In this document: positions 26,260-35,148 of the stretch, in pieces | Numbering within the stretch: position 1 is the first letter of the stretch | Layout: each line of letters starts with the position of its first letter | From: Planctomycetota bacterium | GTDB taxonomy: Bacteria; Planctomycetota; UBA1135; GCA-002686595 | Reading direction: 5' to 3' | DNA: 64,000 nt | Assembly: GCA_020638835.1 (NCBI GenBank) | Contig: JACKHV010000001.1 | Span: 372,001-436,000 of the forward strand | Position numbers and translations under genes: made by a program | The notes under the pieces: generated by a model | What the model was told of the DNA's origin: nothing | What the model saw: only the letters and a program-made list of their open reading frames with translations | The model's database searches: none

Positions 26260-27459
26260 TCAACCGGCGACGTCGATCACCTCGACGCCGGCGAGAGAGC
26301 GTTCGACCAGACCTTCGACGTCGAGCAGCGCTTCGCTCTCCTCGCAGACGTCGAGCCGCCCCTTGATGACCGCCTTGGGCGGCATGAAGACGGTGCAGCA
26401 GTCCGGCTCCGGCAAGGTCGACAGCTCGAAAGTGCCGATGCGGCGCGCGATTTCGATGGCCTCCTCCTTGTCGTAGCAGGAGAGCGGCCGGATCACCGGC
26501 AGCTCGGCGGCCGCGCCGATGCACGCCATGTTCTCGAGCGTCTGACTCGCGACCTGGCCGAGACTCTCGCCCGTCACCAGCGCCTTCATGCGCTGTGCTT
26601 GCGCGATCCGGCTGGCGAGGCGCTGCATCATCCGCCGGTAGAGCACGGTCCGGTACGGCGGCGGCGCGTTGTCGCGGATCGCCTCCTGGACCTCGGTGAA
26701 GGGCAGCACGAAGAGGCGGCACTCCGCTTGGAAGCGCGAGAGCGCGCGGACCAGCGCGACGACCTTCTGCTTCGATGCCTCGCCGATGTACGGGTACGAG
26801 TGGAAGGTCACGAAGTCCACGTGGCAGCCGCGCTTCATCGCGAGCCACGCGGCGACCGGCGAGTCGATGCCGCCCGAGAGCAGGCAGAGCACGCGTCCGA
26901 GCGTACCGCCCGGCAGGCCGCCGGGACCCGGAAGGCGCTTCACGAAGACGTACGCGCGCTCCGTGCGCACTTCGATGCCCAGCGTCAGCTCGGGGTGCTT
27001 CAGGTCGACCTTGACGTTCGAGACGCCTTCGAGCGCGCGCGGCGCGACGAACTGGTCGAGCTCGACGGAGGTCAGCGGGAAGCGCTTCTCGCTGCGCGAG
27101 CTGCGCACGCGGAAGGGGATCTCGACGCCCGGTGGGTAGTCGAGCAGCGCGTCGGCGAGCACGAGGCGCGCGATCTCGGCGATCGCTTCCGGCGTCGGTT
27201 CCGCGCCCCAGGCGGGAGAGACGGTCTTGATGCCGAAGACGTCCTGCAAGCGGCGCGCGACGTCTCCGACGCGGCGCTCGGGGATCACGGTGATGCGGCC
27301 GCGGCGTTGTTCGACGCGCAGCGGCGAGATCGACGCGCACGCCGAGCGCATGTTGCGGATCAGCGCCTGCTCGAACATGCCGCGGTTCTTGCCCTTGAGA
27401 GCCAGCTCGCCGTAGCGAACCAGTACCATCTCCGGCGCGGAAGCGTCGAAGTTCGTCAC
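26260..27459 (-). CDS. thiI: tRNA 4-thiouridine synthase ThiI
   Basis: 399 residues from GTG 27459, overlapping the desulfurase stop by GTGA. It adenylates U8 of tRNA and transfers sulfur to it, and can also feed thiamine thiazole synthesis. After VRYGELALKGKNRGMFE comes a THUMP domain (about 60-165). The PP-loop ATPase motif LCLLSGGIDSPVAAWL is near residue 180. VTGESLGQVASQTLENM and PEPDCCTVFMPPKAVIKG (with the sulfur-relay Cys) follow. There is no C-terminal rhodanese domain, as in many non-enteric bacteria, so persulfide transfer probably comes directly from the coupled desulfurase next door. Confidence 0.95.
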   Translation of the reverse strand: MTNFDASAPEMVLVRYGELALKGKNRGMFEQALIRNMRSACASISPLRVEQRRGRITVIPERRVGDVARRLQDVFGIKTVSPAWGAEPTPEAIAEIARLVLADALLDYPPGVEIPFRVRSSRSEKRFPLTSVELDQFVAPRALEGVSNVKVDLKHPELTLGIEVRTERAYVFVKRLPGPGGLPGGTLGRVLCLLSGGIDSPVAAWLAMKRGCHVDFVTFHSYPYIGEASKQKVVALVRALSRFQAECRLFVLPFTEVQEAIRDNAPPPYRTVLYRRMMQRLASRIAQAQRMKALVTGESLGQVASQTLENMACIGAAAELPVIRPLSCYDKEEAIEIARRIGTFELSTLPEPDCCTVFMPPKAVIKGRLDVCEESEALLDVEGLVERSLAGVEVIDVAG

Positions 27460-28616
27460 GACCGGACGGCTTGCAGTTGCTGGTGGACCACCTCGATCAC
27501 GCGCAGCGCGGCGTCGAGTTCTTCGTCGGTCGTGCTGGAGGCGAGCGAGAAGCGCAGCACGCGCCGCGAGTCTTCCGCGTCGAGTCCGGCGGCGAGCAGC
27601 GCCGGGTTGACGTCCTTGCGCTTCGCGTTGCACGCCGCGCCCGCGCTCGCGAGCACGCCGGCCTGGTCGAGGTGGTGCAGGCGGACCGACGCCGGAACGC
27701 CCGGCAGGAAGGTCGTGATGATGCCCGGCATGATCTCTTGCCGCGGCGTGCCCGGTTCGAGCAGCTTGGCGCCCGGCAGGCGGTCGAGCAGCTCGCAGAA
27801 GCGCGCGCGCATGCGCGTGAAGCGCGCGATCGTCGCGGGACGCGCAGCCGCGGCGTCCGCCGCCGCGCGACCGAAGCCGGCGATGCCCGCGGGGTTCTCT
27901 GTGCCGGCGCGCAAGCCGCGTTCTTGCGGTCCGCCGTGCAGGATCGGCGCGAGCTGAACGCCGTCGCGCACGATCAAGGCTCCCGTTCCCTTGGGGCCGT
28001 GCACCTTGTGCGCGCTGACCGAGAGCGTGTCGCAGCCGAGTTCGCCCAGCGAGAGTTCGCGCTTGCCGAGGCCCTGCACGGCGTCGACGTGCACCAGGGC
28101 GTGCGGCGCGCGCGCACGCGTCAAGCGCGCGAGCTGGCGGACCGGATAGACGGAGCCGAACTCGTTCGAGACGAGCATCTGCGCGACGAGCACCGTGTCG
28201 GGGCGCAGCAGCTCCGCGAAGTGGTCGAGGTCGAGCGCGCCTTCCGCGTCCAGCCGCGCGAACTCGACCTCGAAGCCCTCGTCCTCGAGGGCGAGCGCGG
28301 CCTTGCGCACCGACGCGTGTTCCGTCGGCCCGACGATCAGGTGGCGACCCAGCTCCTTGCGCGCCCGGCTGCCGCCGAGCACGGCGAGGTTGTTCGCTTC
28401 GGTGCCGCCTGAGGTGAAGACCACCTCCGACGCGCGCGAGCCGGTCGCCTTCGCGACGAGTTCGCGGGCCGCGTCGATGGCGGCGGCGGCTTCGACGCCC
28501 AGGCGGTGCGCCGCCGAGGGGTTCCCGAAGGACTCGCCCAGGAAGGGTTCCATCGCTTCCCGCACGGCGGGCGAGAGCGGGGTGCTCGCCGCGTTGTCCA
28601 GATAGATGCGCTGCAT
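27456..28616 (-). CDS. Cysteine desulfurase (NifS/IscS class V aminotransferase)
   Basis: 386 residues from ATG 28616, directly at the conserved N-terminus MQRIYLDNAASTPLSP. It removes sulfur from cysteine, using PLP, and holds it as a persulfide. Visible residues: TSGGTEANNLAV, PTEHASVRKAAL, HVDAVQGLGK, PLP lysine in SVSAHKVHGPKGTG (about 205), and the active-site cysteine loop ASAGAACNAKRKDV (about 325). The compact cysteine loop fits the IscS/NifS group. It is translationally coupled to thiI downstream, so a sulfur donor for tRNA s4U is likely. A TATTCT hexamer lies seven bases upstream of the ATG. Confidence 0.92.
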   Translation of the reverse strand: MQRIYLDNAASTPLSPAVREAMEPFLGESFGNPSAAHRLGVEAAAAIDAARELVAKATGSRASEVVFTSGGTEANNLAVLGGSRARKELGRHLIVGPTEHASVRKAALALEDEGFEVEFARLDAEGALDLDHFAELLRPDTVLVAQMLVSNEFGSVYPVRQLARLTRARAPHALVHVDAVQGLGKRELSLGELGCDTLSVSAHKVHGPKGTGALIVRDGVQLAPILHGGPQERGLRAGTENPAGIAGFGRAAADAAAARPATIARFTRMRARFCELLDRLPGAKLLEPGTPRQEIMPGIITTFLPGVPASVRLHHLDQAGVLASAGAACNAKRKDVNPALLAAGLDAEDSRRVLRFSLASSTTDEELDAALRVIEVVHQQLQAVRS

Positions 28617-28623
28617 CCCGGCC

Positions 28624-28629
28624 AGAATA
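28624..28629 (-). promoter_or_regulatory. Putative -10 box of a leaderless desulfurase-thiI transcript
   Basis: TATTCT on the minus strand, seven bases before ATG 28616. No Shine-Dalgarno sequence is present between them. Confidence 0.4.
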
Positions 28630-28707
28630 GCGCGGGCCGCGCCGGCGTGGACCATTTGGCGCGCTCGGGCGCGCGGATCCGCGGGAGAAGGCGCGCGCGG
28701 CGAGCGG

Positions 28708-29700
28708 TCAGCGCGCGCCGGGGTCGATGGGCGGCAGTTCCGCCTCGACCGTGGCACCGGGCGGCACCTCGACCGCGATCGAGAGCGCGCCGGAACCCGC
28801 GCGCACCTCGAGCCGGTAGACCTCCGGTGGCAGGTCGCCGATCAGGAAGCTGCCGTCGGCCGCCGTCTTGACCGCGGGCCAGACGCGCTCGGGCAGGGCG
28901 TCGACCGACAGCAGGCAGATCGCGCCCTCGAGGAAGCGGCCCTTCGGATCGGTGATCGTCCCGCGGATCTCGCCGCCGGCGAGCTCGATGCGCAGGCCGT
29001 TCGCGCTGCCCGCGCGCGCGTGCACGAGCCGCCGACTCTGCGGCGCGCAGAGGTTCGGCCAGTCGCCGCCCGCGGACCAGGGCGGCAGCACGACGACGCG
29101 GTACTCGCCGAGGATCAGCTCCTCGAAGCGGAAGGAACGGTCGGCGCCGACCTTCGTGCGGCGCGGGACCGGCTCGCCGAAGCGCGAGACGGGCTTCGCC
29201 GGCAACAGCAGCACCTCGAAGCCGGCCAGGCCGCGCCCCGCGAGCGACGGCACGACTTCGCCGGCGAGCGGCGCGGTCTCGAGCACGGGGAAGTGCGGCA
29301 GCTCGACGAGGCTCGTCGCGAGCACCAGGTCGAGGTCGCTCGCCGGCGCGAAGACTTCGTATTCCTGCGTCTCGTGCTCGCGAGCCCAGACCGACAGGCG
29401 CTGCGGTCCCAGCGGCACGCGCACGATCCGGAACCGGCCACCCGAGTCGGTATAGGCCCAGCGCGGTTCGCGCGCGTCGAGCAACACGATGGCTTCGGCG
29501 ATGGGCTGACCGCTCGGCCCGCGCACGAGCCCGGACAGTTCGACGGTCTCCATCGCGTCGCGCAGCGGCGGCAGGTTGGAAGGATCGCCGACCTCGACCG
29601 GCGCCGCCGCCCAGCTGAACGGACGCGCGTTGCGCGCCGCGATCGCGGTGACGAGCGTCAACAACGCGAGCAGGGGGAGGATGCGCAGGACGAGTTTCAC
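28708..29700 (-). CDS. Exported carboxypeptidase-regulatory-like domain protein
   Basis: 330 residues from GTG 29700, overlapping the asd stop by GTGA. Residues about 4-22 are a signal anchor. At least two carboxypeptidase-regulatory-like beta-sandwich units are visible: LSGLVRGPSGQPIAEAIVLL with GGRFRIVRVPLG (about 55-110) and IRGTITDPKGRFLEGAICLL with DGSFLIGDLPPEVYRLEV (about 250-320). A degenerate unit lies between. These modules resemble the exported part of the sigma factor at 11951. Its place at the end of an amino-acid operon gives no functional hint. TACAAC seven bases before the GTG could also allow separate expression. Confidence 0.75.
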   Translation of the reverse strand: MKLVLRILPLLALLTLVTAIAARNARPFSWAAAPVEVGDPSNLPPLRDAMETVELSGLVRGPSGQPIAEAIVLLDAREPRWAYTDSGGRFRIVRVPLGPQRLSVWAREHETQEYEVFAPASDLDLVLATSLVELPHFPVLETAPLAGEVVPSLAGRGLAGFEVLLLPAKPVSRFGEPVPRRTKVGADRSFRFEELILGEYRVVVLPPWSAGGDWPNLCAPQSRRLVHARAGSANGLRIELAGGEIRGTITDPKGRFLEGAICLLSVDALPERVWPAVKTAADGSFLIGDLPPEVYRLEVRAGSGALSIAVEVPPGATVEAELPPIDPGAR

Positions 29701-30815
29701 GGGAGTCGTTGTACCGGCTCGGCCCGCGGGGATCGCGCGTCGCTCGCCGAATCGAGGCCCGCTTCCCGCGCGACCGCCAGCTCGGCGAGCAACAGCGCGC
29801 CGCCGGCCGCCCCGCGCAGCGTGTTGTGCGTCAGCGCGACCAGGTCCCACTCGCGCGCGCTGCGGCGGCGCAAGCGGCCCAGGATGGTGGTCATCCCGCC
29901 GAAGCGCGCGGCGTCGCGGCGCGGCCGCGGCGGGTCGGAGTCGTCCAGGAAGCGCAGCGGGCGCTCCGGCGCCGACGGCAGTCCGAGCTGCTGGGGGAGA
30001 CCGCGGAAGCCCTCGAGCGCCGCGCACAGCTCCGGCTCGTCGGTGGGGCGGGTCAGTCGGACCGAGATCGAGAGCGTGTGACCGTCGACGACGGGAACGC
30101 GCGTGCAAGTCGCGCGGACGAAGGCGTCGCGCGGCCGCAGCACGCCGCCCGCGCACTCGCCGAAGATCACACGCGTCTCGCGCTCGAGCTTCTCCTCCTC
30201 GCCGGTGATCAGCGGGACGACTTCGCCGAGCATCTCGAAGGCGGACGGCCCGTCGAGGCCCGCGCCGGACACGGCTTGCAAGCTGGTCAGCTGGACCGCT
30301 TCGACGCCGAACTCGCGCACCAGCGGCGCGAGCACCAGCGACAGACCGATCGTCGTGCAGTTGGGATTGCAGAGCACGCGACCGCCGCGCGCGGGCGCGA
30401 GTTCGAGGTGTTCGGGATTCACTTCGGGCACGACGAGCGGCACCCCGCGCGTCATGCGGTGCGACGACGCGTTCGACACGACCAAGGCGCCGCGCTGCGC
30501 CCACGCCGACTCGAGCGGGCCGGCGACGTCTGCGTCGAGCGCTGAGAAGACGAGCGGAGGATCGCCCGCCGGCCACGCGTGATCGTCGGGCGCGCAGGAC
30601 TCGACGCGCCGCTCCGCGAAGCGCTCGGGGATCGGCGCGTCCTGCACCCAGCGCGCCACCTCGCGGTACGCGCGACAGGTGGAGCGCTCGGACGCGCAGA
30701 GCGTCGTCAGCTCGAACCACGGGTGGTGTTCGAGCAGCCGGGCGAAGCGCTGTCCGACGCTGCCGGTCGCGCCGAGCAGGATCGCGCGGCGTCGGCGCAG
30801 TCGTGTGTCGATCAC
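29697..30815 (-). CDS. asd: Aspartate-semialdehyde dehydrogenase
   Basis: 372 residues from GTG 30815, overlapping the upstream gene's stop by GTGA. It reduces aspartyl phosphate to aspartate semialdehyde in the Lys/Thr/Met pathway. The NADP site is AILLGATGSVGQRFARLL at the N-terminus. VSNASSHRM and the catalytic cysteine motif LCNPNCTTIGL (about 155) follow; AVSGAGLDGPSAFEML and FGECAGGVLRPR are in the substrate domain. SNASSHRM and the overall length fit the archaeal/fungal branch of the family rather than the Escherichia coli one. It is embedded in an operon with aspartokinase-homoserine dehydrogenase and two cystathionine gamma-synthase-type enzymes. Confidence 0.92.
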   Translation of the reverse strand: MIDTRLRRRRAILLGATGSVGQRFARLLEHHPWFELTTLCASERSTCRAYREVARWVQDAPIPERFAERRVESCAPDDHAWPAGDPPLVFSALDADVAGPLESAWAQRGALVVSNASSHRMTRGVPLVVPEVNPEHLELAPARGGRVLCNPNCTTIGLSLVLAPLVREFGVEAVQLTSLQAVSGAGLDGPSAFEMLGEVVPLITGEEEKLERETRVIFGECAGGVLRPRDAFVRATCTRVPVVDGHTLSISVRLTRPTDEPELCAALEGFRGLPQQLGLPSAPERPLRFLDDSDPPRPRRDAARFGGMTTILGRLRRRSAREWDLVALTHNTLRGAAGGALLLAELAVAREAGLDSASDARSPRAEPVQRLP

Positions 30816-31975
30816 GAGCGCACCTCCACGCGAGCGCTGGACGTCCGCAGCGCGTGCTGCAAGTCCGCCAGCAGGTCGCGCGGGTCCTCGATGCCGACGG
30901 AGACGCGCACGAGATCCTCCGGCAACGCGCGGTCCGCGCGCACCGCGGCCGGGATCGACGCGTGCGACATCTTGCCCGGCAAGCTGATCTGCGAGCGCAC
31001 GCCGCCGAAGCTGACCGCGATCGAGAACAGCCGACAGGCGTCCACCAGGCGGCGGGAACGCTCGAACGAACCGGTCTCGAAGCTGACGACGGTCCCCGGA
31101 CCGTCCGCTTGGCTCGCGTGCAACGCGTGACCGGCGTGCGAGGGCAGGCCGGCGTAGTGCACGCGCGTGACGTCCGGGTGCTGCGCGAGAAAGCGCGCGA
31201 TGCGGCGCGCGCTGTGTTGCGCGCGACTGACGCGCAGCGCGAGCGTCTGAACGCCGCGCAGCACCAGCCACGACTCGAAGGGTGCCAAGGCGGTGCCCTC
31301 GGCGTTCTGCACGAACACGACGCGCTCGGCGATCCGTTCGTCGCGTGTGATCACCGCGCCGGCCGTCGCGTCGCCGTGTCCGGCGAGGTGCTTCGTCGCG
31401 GAGTACACGACGAGGTCCGCGCCGAGCTCGAGCGGCCGTTGAAGCACGGGCGACAAGAAAGTGTTGTCCACCGCGAGCAGCGCGCCGTACTCGTGAACGA
31501 GACGAGCGACCGCGCGCAGGTCGACGATCCGCTGCAGCGGGTTCGTCGGCGTCTCGACGAGCACCAGGGCGGTCTCGGGGCGTAGCGCCGCGGCGACCGC
31601 GCCGAGGTCCGTCGTGTCGACGAAGTCGGCTTCGATCCCGAGCGACGGCAAGACCTGCGTGAGCAGGCGGAAAGTGCCGCCGTAGAGGTCGCTGCCCGCG
31701 AGGATGCGCTGACCCGCGCGCACGAGCCGCGTGATCGCGGTCAGCGCGGCCATGCCGCTGGCGAAGGCGGACGCGTGCGTGCCGCCCTCCAGCTCGGCGA
31801 GCTGTCGCTCGAGCACCTCGCGCGTCGGATTGCCGCTGCGCGTGTAGTCGTAGCGACCGCCGCCGAGCGCGTCCTCCTGCGCGAAGGTCGCGGTCTGGTA
31901 GATCGGCGTCGAAGTCGGAGCGTGGGGGTCACCGGGGACGGAGCCCGCGTGGACCAAGCGTGTGTCGAAGTGCAT
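30812..31975 (-). CDS. Cystathionine gamma-synthase/lyase-type PLP enzyme, first copy
   Basis: 387 residues from ATG 31975, 10 bases after the upstream thrA-like stop. Cys/Met metabolism PLP family: TSTPIYQTATFAQ, YDYTRSGNPTREVLERQLA, YGGTFRL, VETPTNPLQRIVD, AVDNTFLSPVLQ, the PLP lysine in YSATKHLAGHGDATAG (about 200), and SFGGVRSQISLPGKMSHAS near the C-terminus. The family includes gamma-synthases, gamma- and beta-lyases and sulfhydrylases. Its operon with homoserine dehydrogenase favours a biosynthetic role in transsulfuration or homocysteine formation. The second family member at 33704 may carry out a different step. Confidence 0.88.
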   Translation of the reverse strand: MHFDTRLVHAGSVPGDPHAPTSTPIYQTATFAQEDALGGGRYDYTRSGNPTREVLERQLAELEGGTHASAFASGMAALTAITRLVRAGQRILAGSDLYGGTFRLLTQVLPSLGIEADFVDTTDLGAVAAALRPETALVLVETPTNPLQRIVDLRAVARLVHEYGALLAVDNTFLSPVLQRPLELGADLVVYSATKHLAGHGDATAGAVITRDERIAERVVFVQNAEGTALAPFESWLVLRGVQTLALRVSRAQHSARRIARFLAQHPDVTRVHYAGLPSHAGHALHASQADGPGTVVSFETGSFERSRRLVDACRLFSIAVSFGGVRSQISLPGKMSHASIPAAVRADRALPEDLVRVSVGIEDPRDLLADLQHALRTSSARVEVRS

Positions 31976-31985
31976 CGGGGCCGTC

Positions 31986-33707
31986 CTACTCCGCGCGCGC
32001 GAGCGCTCGCCTCTCGGCGCCGGAACGAGCCAGGTCCTGCAGGTCCGCGAACACGGCCTGCGCCGTCGGCCAACGACCGGCGCCCTTCCCGAAGAGCCGC
32101 GTCGTCGCGCCGCCCGCGTCGTGGACGAGCAGCGCGTTCTCCTCGCCGCGCACCTGTGCGAGCGGGTGGTGCGGCGGGAGCTGCACGACCCGCAGCTCGG
32201 CGCAAGGCTTGCCGTCCTCGAGCACGCACGAGGCGACGAGGCGCGGCACCGTTCCGTCGCGGGTCGCACGGCGGACGGATTCCGCGTCGAGGCCCGCGAT
32301 GCCCTCGCGCGAACGCCACCTGACCGGCGGTGCACCGGCGAAGGCCGCGCGCGCCAGCAGCTCGAGCTTCTGCGCGGCGTCCGTGCCGTCGAGGTCGAGC
32401 GTCGGGTCGGCCTCGGCGAAGCCGGCGCGCTGTGCGGCGGCCACGGCTTCGTCGAAGCTCGCACCGGCGCAGATCGCGTCGAGCACGGCGTTCGTCGTGC
32501 CGTTGAGCACTCCGTCGAAGCCGCGCAGTCGACCCGCGGCGGCGGTGCGTTCGACGAGCTCGAGCGCCGGAACCGCGCCCGCGACGGCGGCCGAGGCACT
32601 GATGCGCGCACCGCACGACGACGCCAGCGTTTCGAGCGCGAGCCCGCGCCGCGCCAGCAAGGCCTTGTTCGCCGTGACGACGTCGAGCCCCGCGTGCAGC
32701 GCGGCGCGCACGAGGTCCTCCGCCGGGTCCAGCCCGCCGATCAGCTCGACGAAGACGTCGGGGTCGCGGAGCAACAGCGGTTCGAGCGCGTCGACGCAGA
32801 AGTCGTCGCCGAACGAGCGACGCGACGCGCGCCGCGGATCGCGGACGAGCGCGCCGACGAGCTCGAACTCGTCCGGCTCCGCCGCGAGCAGGCGCCGCAC
32901 GCCTTCGCCGACCGTGCCGAGGCCCGCGAGCGCGACGCGCAGCGGACGTCGCCGCGGCGCCTCGTCGACGAAGCGGTCGTGCGGCGCGCCGACGAGGCTG
33001 GGTTGGGTGCGTCCGAGCGATCCGACTTCGAAGCGGAGCGCGGTCGCGGCCGCGTGGCGGATCGCCTTGTCCTGCACGACCCCATCGCCGAGCGCGAGCG
33101 CCGATTCGTAGCGCAGCGCGGCGAAGCGCTTCGGCTTCGTCGCGGCGCGCGCGGGATCCGACTCGTACAGGCCGTCGACGTCCTTCAGCAACACGCAGCG
33201 CTGCGCGCCGAGTCGCTCCGCCAAGAAGATCGCAGTCAGGTCGGACCCGCCGCGACCGAACAAGGCCGGCTGTCCGTCCTCGTCGAGGGCGTAGAAGCCG
33301 GGCAGCACGACGACGCCGTGCGCTTCGAGCGCGCCGAAGACGCGCGTCCGCGAGACCGACGTCGGTCGCGCGTCGAGGCGCGGACCATCGCAAGCGATGC
33401 CGGCGGCCGCGACGTCGAGGCGCGTCGCCGAGAGTCCGGCGCGCGCGAGGGCCAGCGCGAGCAAGGCCGTCGCTTCCGCTTCACCGGTGGCGAGCAAGGC
33501 GGCGAGCGCCAACTCGTCGCCGGACGAACGCCAGCTCTCCGCACGCCGCAGCAAGCGGTCGGTCGTGTCGCCGAGCGCGGAGACGACGCACAGCACGCGC
33601 CGCCCGGCGCGGCGTTCGCTGTAGATCTCGTGCACGGCGCGTGGCAGGTCCGCCGCGGAGCGCAGCACGGAGGAACCGAACTTGAGGACGGTGAGCGGAC
33701 TGCTCAT
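31986..33707 (-). CDS. thrA: Bifunctional aspartokinase/homoserine dehydrogenase, apparently without ACT domains
   Basis: 573 residues from ATG 33707, with GGGAGGTGCG upstream and an ATGA overlap with the preceding gene. Residues 1-245 are the aspartokinase domain: VLKFGSSVL, LLATGEAEATALL, LFGRGGSDLTA (substrate loop) and LLKDVDGLYESDP. Residues about 255-573 are homoserine dehydrogenase: LRVALAGLGTVGEGVRRLL (NAD site), VVTANKALLA, GFDGVLNGTTNAVLD and AEADPTLDLDGTDAAQKL. Escherichia coli ThrA has about 820 residues with regulatory ACT domains between the two enzymes. Here the domains abut, so allosteric threonine control through ACT domains seems absent. It catalyses the first and third steps from aspartate to homoserine. 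Confidence 0.9.
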   Translation of the reverse strand: MSSPLTVLKFGSSVLRSAADLPRAVHEIYSERRAGRRVLCVVSALGDTTDRLLRRAESWRSSGDELALAALLATGEAEATALLALALARAGLSATRLDVAAAGIACDGPRLDARPTSVSRTRVFGALEAHGVVVLPGFYALDEDGQPALFGRGGSDLTAIFLAERLGAQRCVLLKDVDGLYESDPARAATKPKRFAALRYESALALGDGVVQDKAIRHAAATALRFEVGSLGRTQPSLVGAPHDRFVDEAPRRRPLRVALAGLGTVGEGVRRLLAAEPDEFELVGALVRDPRRASRRSFGDDFCVDALEPLLLRDPDVFVELIGGLDPAEDLVRAALHAGLDVVTANKALLARRGLALETLASSCGARISASAAVAGAVPALELVERTAAAGRLRGFDGVLNGTTNAVLDAICAGASFDEAVAAAQRAGFAEADPTLDLDGTDAAQKLELLARAAFAGAPPVRWRSREGIAGLDAESVRRATRDGTVPRLVASCVLEDGKPCAELRVVQLPPHHPLAQVRGEENALLVHDAGGATTRLFGKGAGRWPTAQAVFADLQDLARSGAERRALARAE

Positions 33708-34906
33708 CGCGCACCTCCCGCCGCCGCGAGGGCCCGCGCGAGGTCCGCGATCAAGTCGTTCGGATCCTCGAGGCCGACGGAGAGTCGCACGAGACCGTCG
33801 CCGAGACCGAGCCGTTCGCGTTCGGCGGGCGGGACGCTCCCATGAGTCATCGTCGCGGGGTGCGTGACGAGGCTCTCCGCGGCGCCGAGGTTCTCGGCGA
33901 GCGAGAACAGCCGGGTCGAACGCAGGAACTCGAGGACGGCGGGCGTGCCGCCTTCGAGCTCGAGCGCGATCATGCCGCCGCCGTCGCGTTGCTGGCGCCG
34001 CGCCAGCTCGCGCTGCGGGAAGTCCTCGAGGAAGGGGTTGGCGACGCGCGCCACCGACGGGTGCTTCGCGAGGTAGCGCGCCACTTGCAAGGCGCTCGAC
34101 GAGTGTCGCGCCATGCGCAGCTCGAGCGTCTTCAGCCCGCGCAGCGTCAACCACGCCTCGAAGGGCGACTGCGGAGCGCCGAGCGTCTTGCGCACGGAAC
34201 GGAAGCACTCGAGCAAGTCGCTGTCGCGCGAGAGCAAGGCGCCGCCCAGCGTCGCGTTGTGCCCCTCGATCGACTTGGTCGTCGAGTACAGCACGACGTC
34301 GGCGCCGAACTCGAGCGGGCTCTGCAGCGCCGGCGTCATGAAGGTGTTGTCCACCACGAGCAGCGCGCCGCCGGCGTGCGCGGCTTCGGCCGCGGCGGCG
34401 AGGTCGCAGAGTCCCAGCGTCGGATTCGCCGGGCTCTCGACGATCACGAGGCGCGCGGGTTCGCGCAGGGCGGCGCGCAACGCGTTCGGATCGCTCGAAT
34501 CGACGCGGTCGACACGCACGTCGAAGCGCGACAGGATCTCGGCGAGCAGGCGGAACGTTCCGCCGTACACGACCTCGCCGAGCACGACGCGGTCGCCGGC
34601 TTCGAGCGTGGCGAGACAGAGCACGCTCGTCGCGGCCATGCCGGTCGCCGTGCAGACGGCGGGCGGCGTCCCTTCGAGCGAACCGAGCGCGCGCTCGAGC
34701 GCCGCGACCGTCGGGTTCGTGTCGCGCGAGTAGGTGAAGCCCTTGTGGCGCCCGACCTCCTCTTGCACGTAGGTGGTCGACTGGTGGATCGGGGTCAGGA
34801 TCGCGCCCGTCGTCGGATCGGGGCCGGGGCCGCCGTGGATGGAGCGGGTCGCGAAGGCGAGGGCATCGCGCAGCTCGGCGCGGCCCTCGAGGGGGGTGAG
34901 AGGCAT
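33704..34906 (-). CDS. Cystathionine gamma-synthase/lyase-type PLP enzyme, second copy
   Basis: 400 residues from ATG 34906 (GGAG ten bases upstream); an ATG at 34951 would add 15 residues. The Cys/Met PLP family is shown by TRSIHGGPGPDPTTGAILTP, YSRDTNPTVAALERALG, YGGTFRLLAEIL, VDNTFMTPALQ, the PLP lysine in YSTTKSIEGHNATLGG (about 210) and NLGAAESLVTHPATMTH. The N-terminus is the classical form for gamma-synthases. It is only distantly like the copy at 30812, so the two are old paralogues. First structural gene of the Met/Thr/Lys operon, behind the promoter at 35121-35148 and a small leader ORF. Confidence 0.88.
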   Translation of the reverse strand: MPLTPLEGRAELRDALAFATRSIHGGPGPDPTTGAILTPIHQSTTYVQEEVGRHKGFTYSRDTNPTVAALERALGSLEGTPPAVCTATGMAATSVLCLATLEAGDRVVLGEVVYGGTFRLLAEILSRFDVRVDRVDSSDPNALRAALREPARLVIVESPANPTLGLCDLAAAAEAAHAGGALLVVDNTFMTPALQSPLEFGADVVLYSTTKSIEGHNATLGGALLSRDSDLLECFRSVRKTLGAPQSPFEAWLTLRGLKTLELRMARHSSSALQVARYLAKHPSVARVANPFLEDFPQRELARRQQRDGGGMIALELEGGTPAVLEFLRSTRLFSLAENLGAAESLVTHPATMTHGSVPPAERERLGLGDGLVRLSVGLEDPNDLIADLARALAAAGGAR

Positions 34907-34987
34907 CTCGAATCTCCGGTGGATGGTGTCGCTGGCGAGGAGGGGGAGCATCCCGAGCAGCGTCCGGCGGCCGGAGAGGTGAGAGCC

Positions 34988-35086
34988 TCAGGTGGCGCGC
35001 GCGGGTCGATCGCTGCCCGGGCCGGGCATCGCGTGGACCATCAGCCCGAGGGGCATCGGGCGGGGGATTCGGAGGGCGTGCGTCAT
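34988..35086 (-). CDS. Possible Met-containing leader peptide
   Basis: 32 codons from ATG 35086 to TGA 34988, inside the roughly 200-base leader of the Met/Thr/Lys operon. Four of 32 residues are Met (positions 1, 11, 16, 20), a high share in this Ala/Arg-rich genome. Short inverted repeats flank and overlap it, including GCCC and GGGC blocks near 35044-35061. A transcription-attenuation or translational-coupling role is inferred from position and composition only. It has a weak ribosome-binding site and may be chance. Confidence 0.3.
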   Translation of the reverse strand: MTHALRIPRPMPLGLMVHAMPGPGSDRPARAT

Positions 35087-35120
35087 CGCGTGGAGGGCCC
35101 CGTACCGGGGCGACAGCTGG

Positions 35121-35148
35121 ACTCTACCCCCCTTCGGAGGGGCGTCAA
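35121..35148 (-). promoter_or_regulatory. Sigma-70-like promoter of the Met/Thr/Lys operon
   Basis: On the minus strand TTGACG (35148-35143), a 16-base spacer and TAGAGT (35126-35121). The spacer contains an inverted repeat (CCCC, TCCGAA, GGGG at 35127-35141), a possible operator. An A/T stretch at about 35161-35175 sits where an UP element would be. Predicted start near 35114, giving a leader of about 208 bases before ATG 34906. No SAM-I, SAM-II or SAH riboswitch consensus was recognised in the leader. Confidence 0.6.

Noticed and set aside
34907..35120. SAM-I, SAM-II or SAH riboswitch
   Set aside because: I looked for the conserved core sequences in the operon leader and found none; only short hairpins are present.
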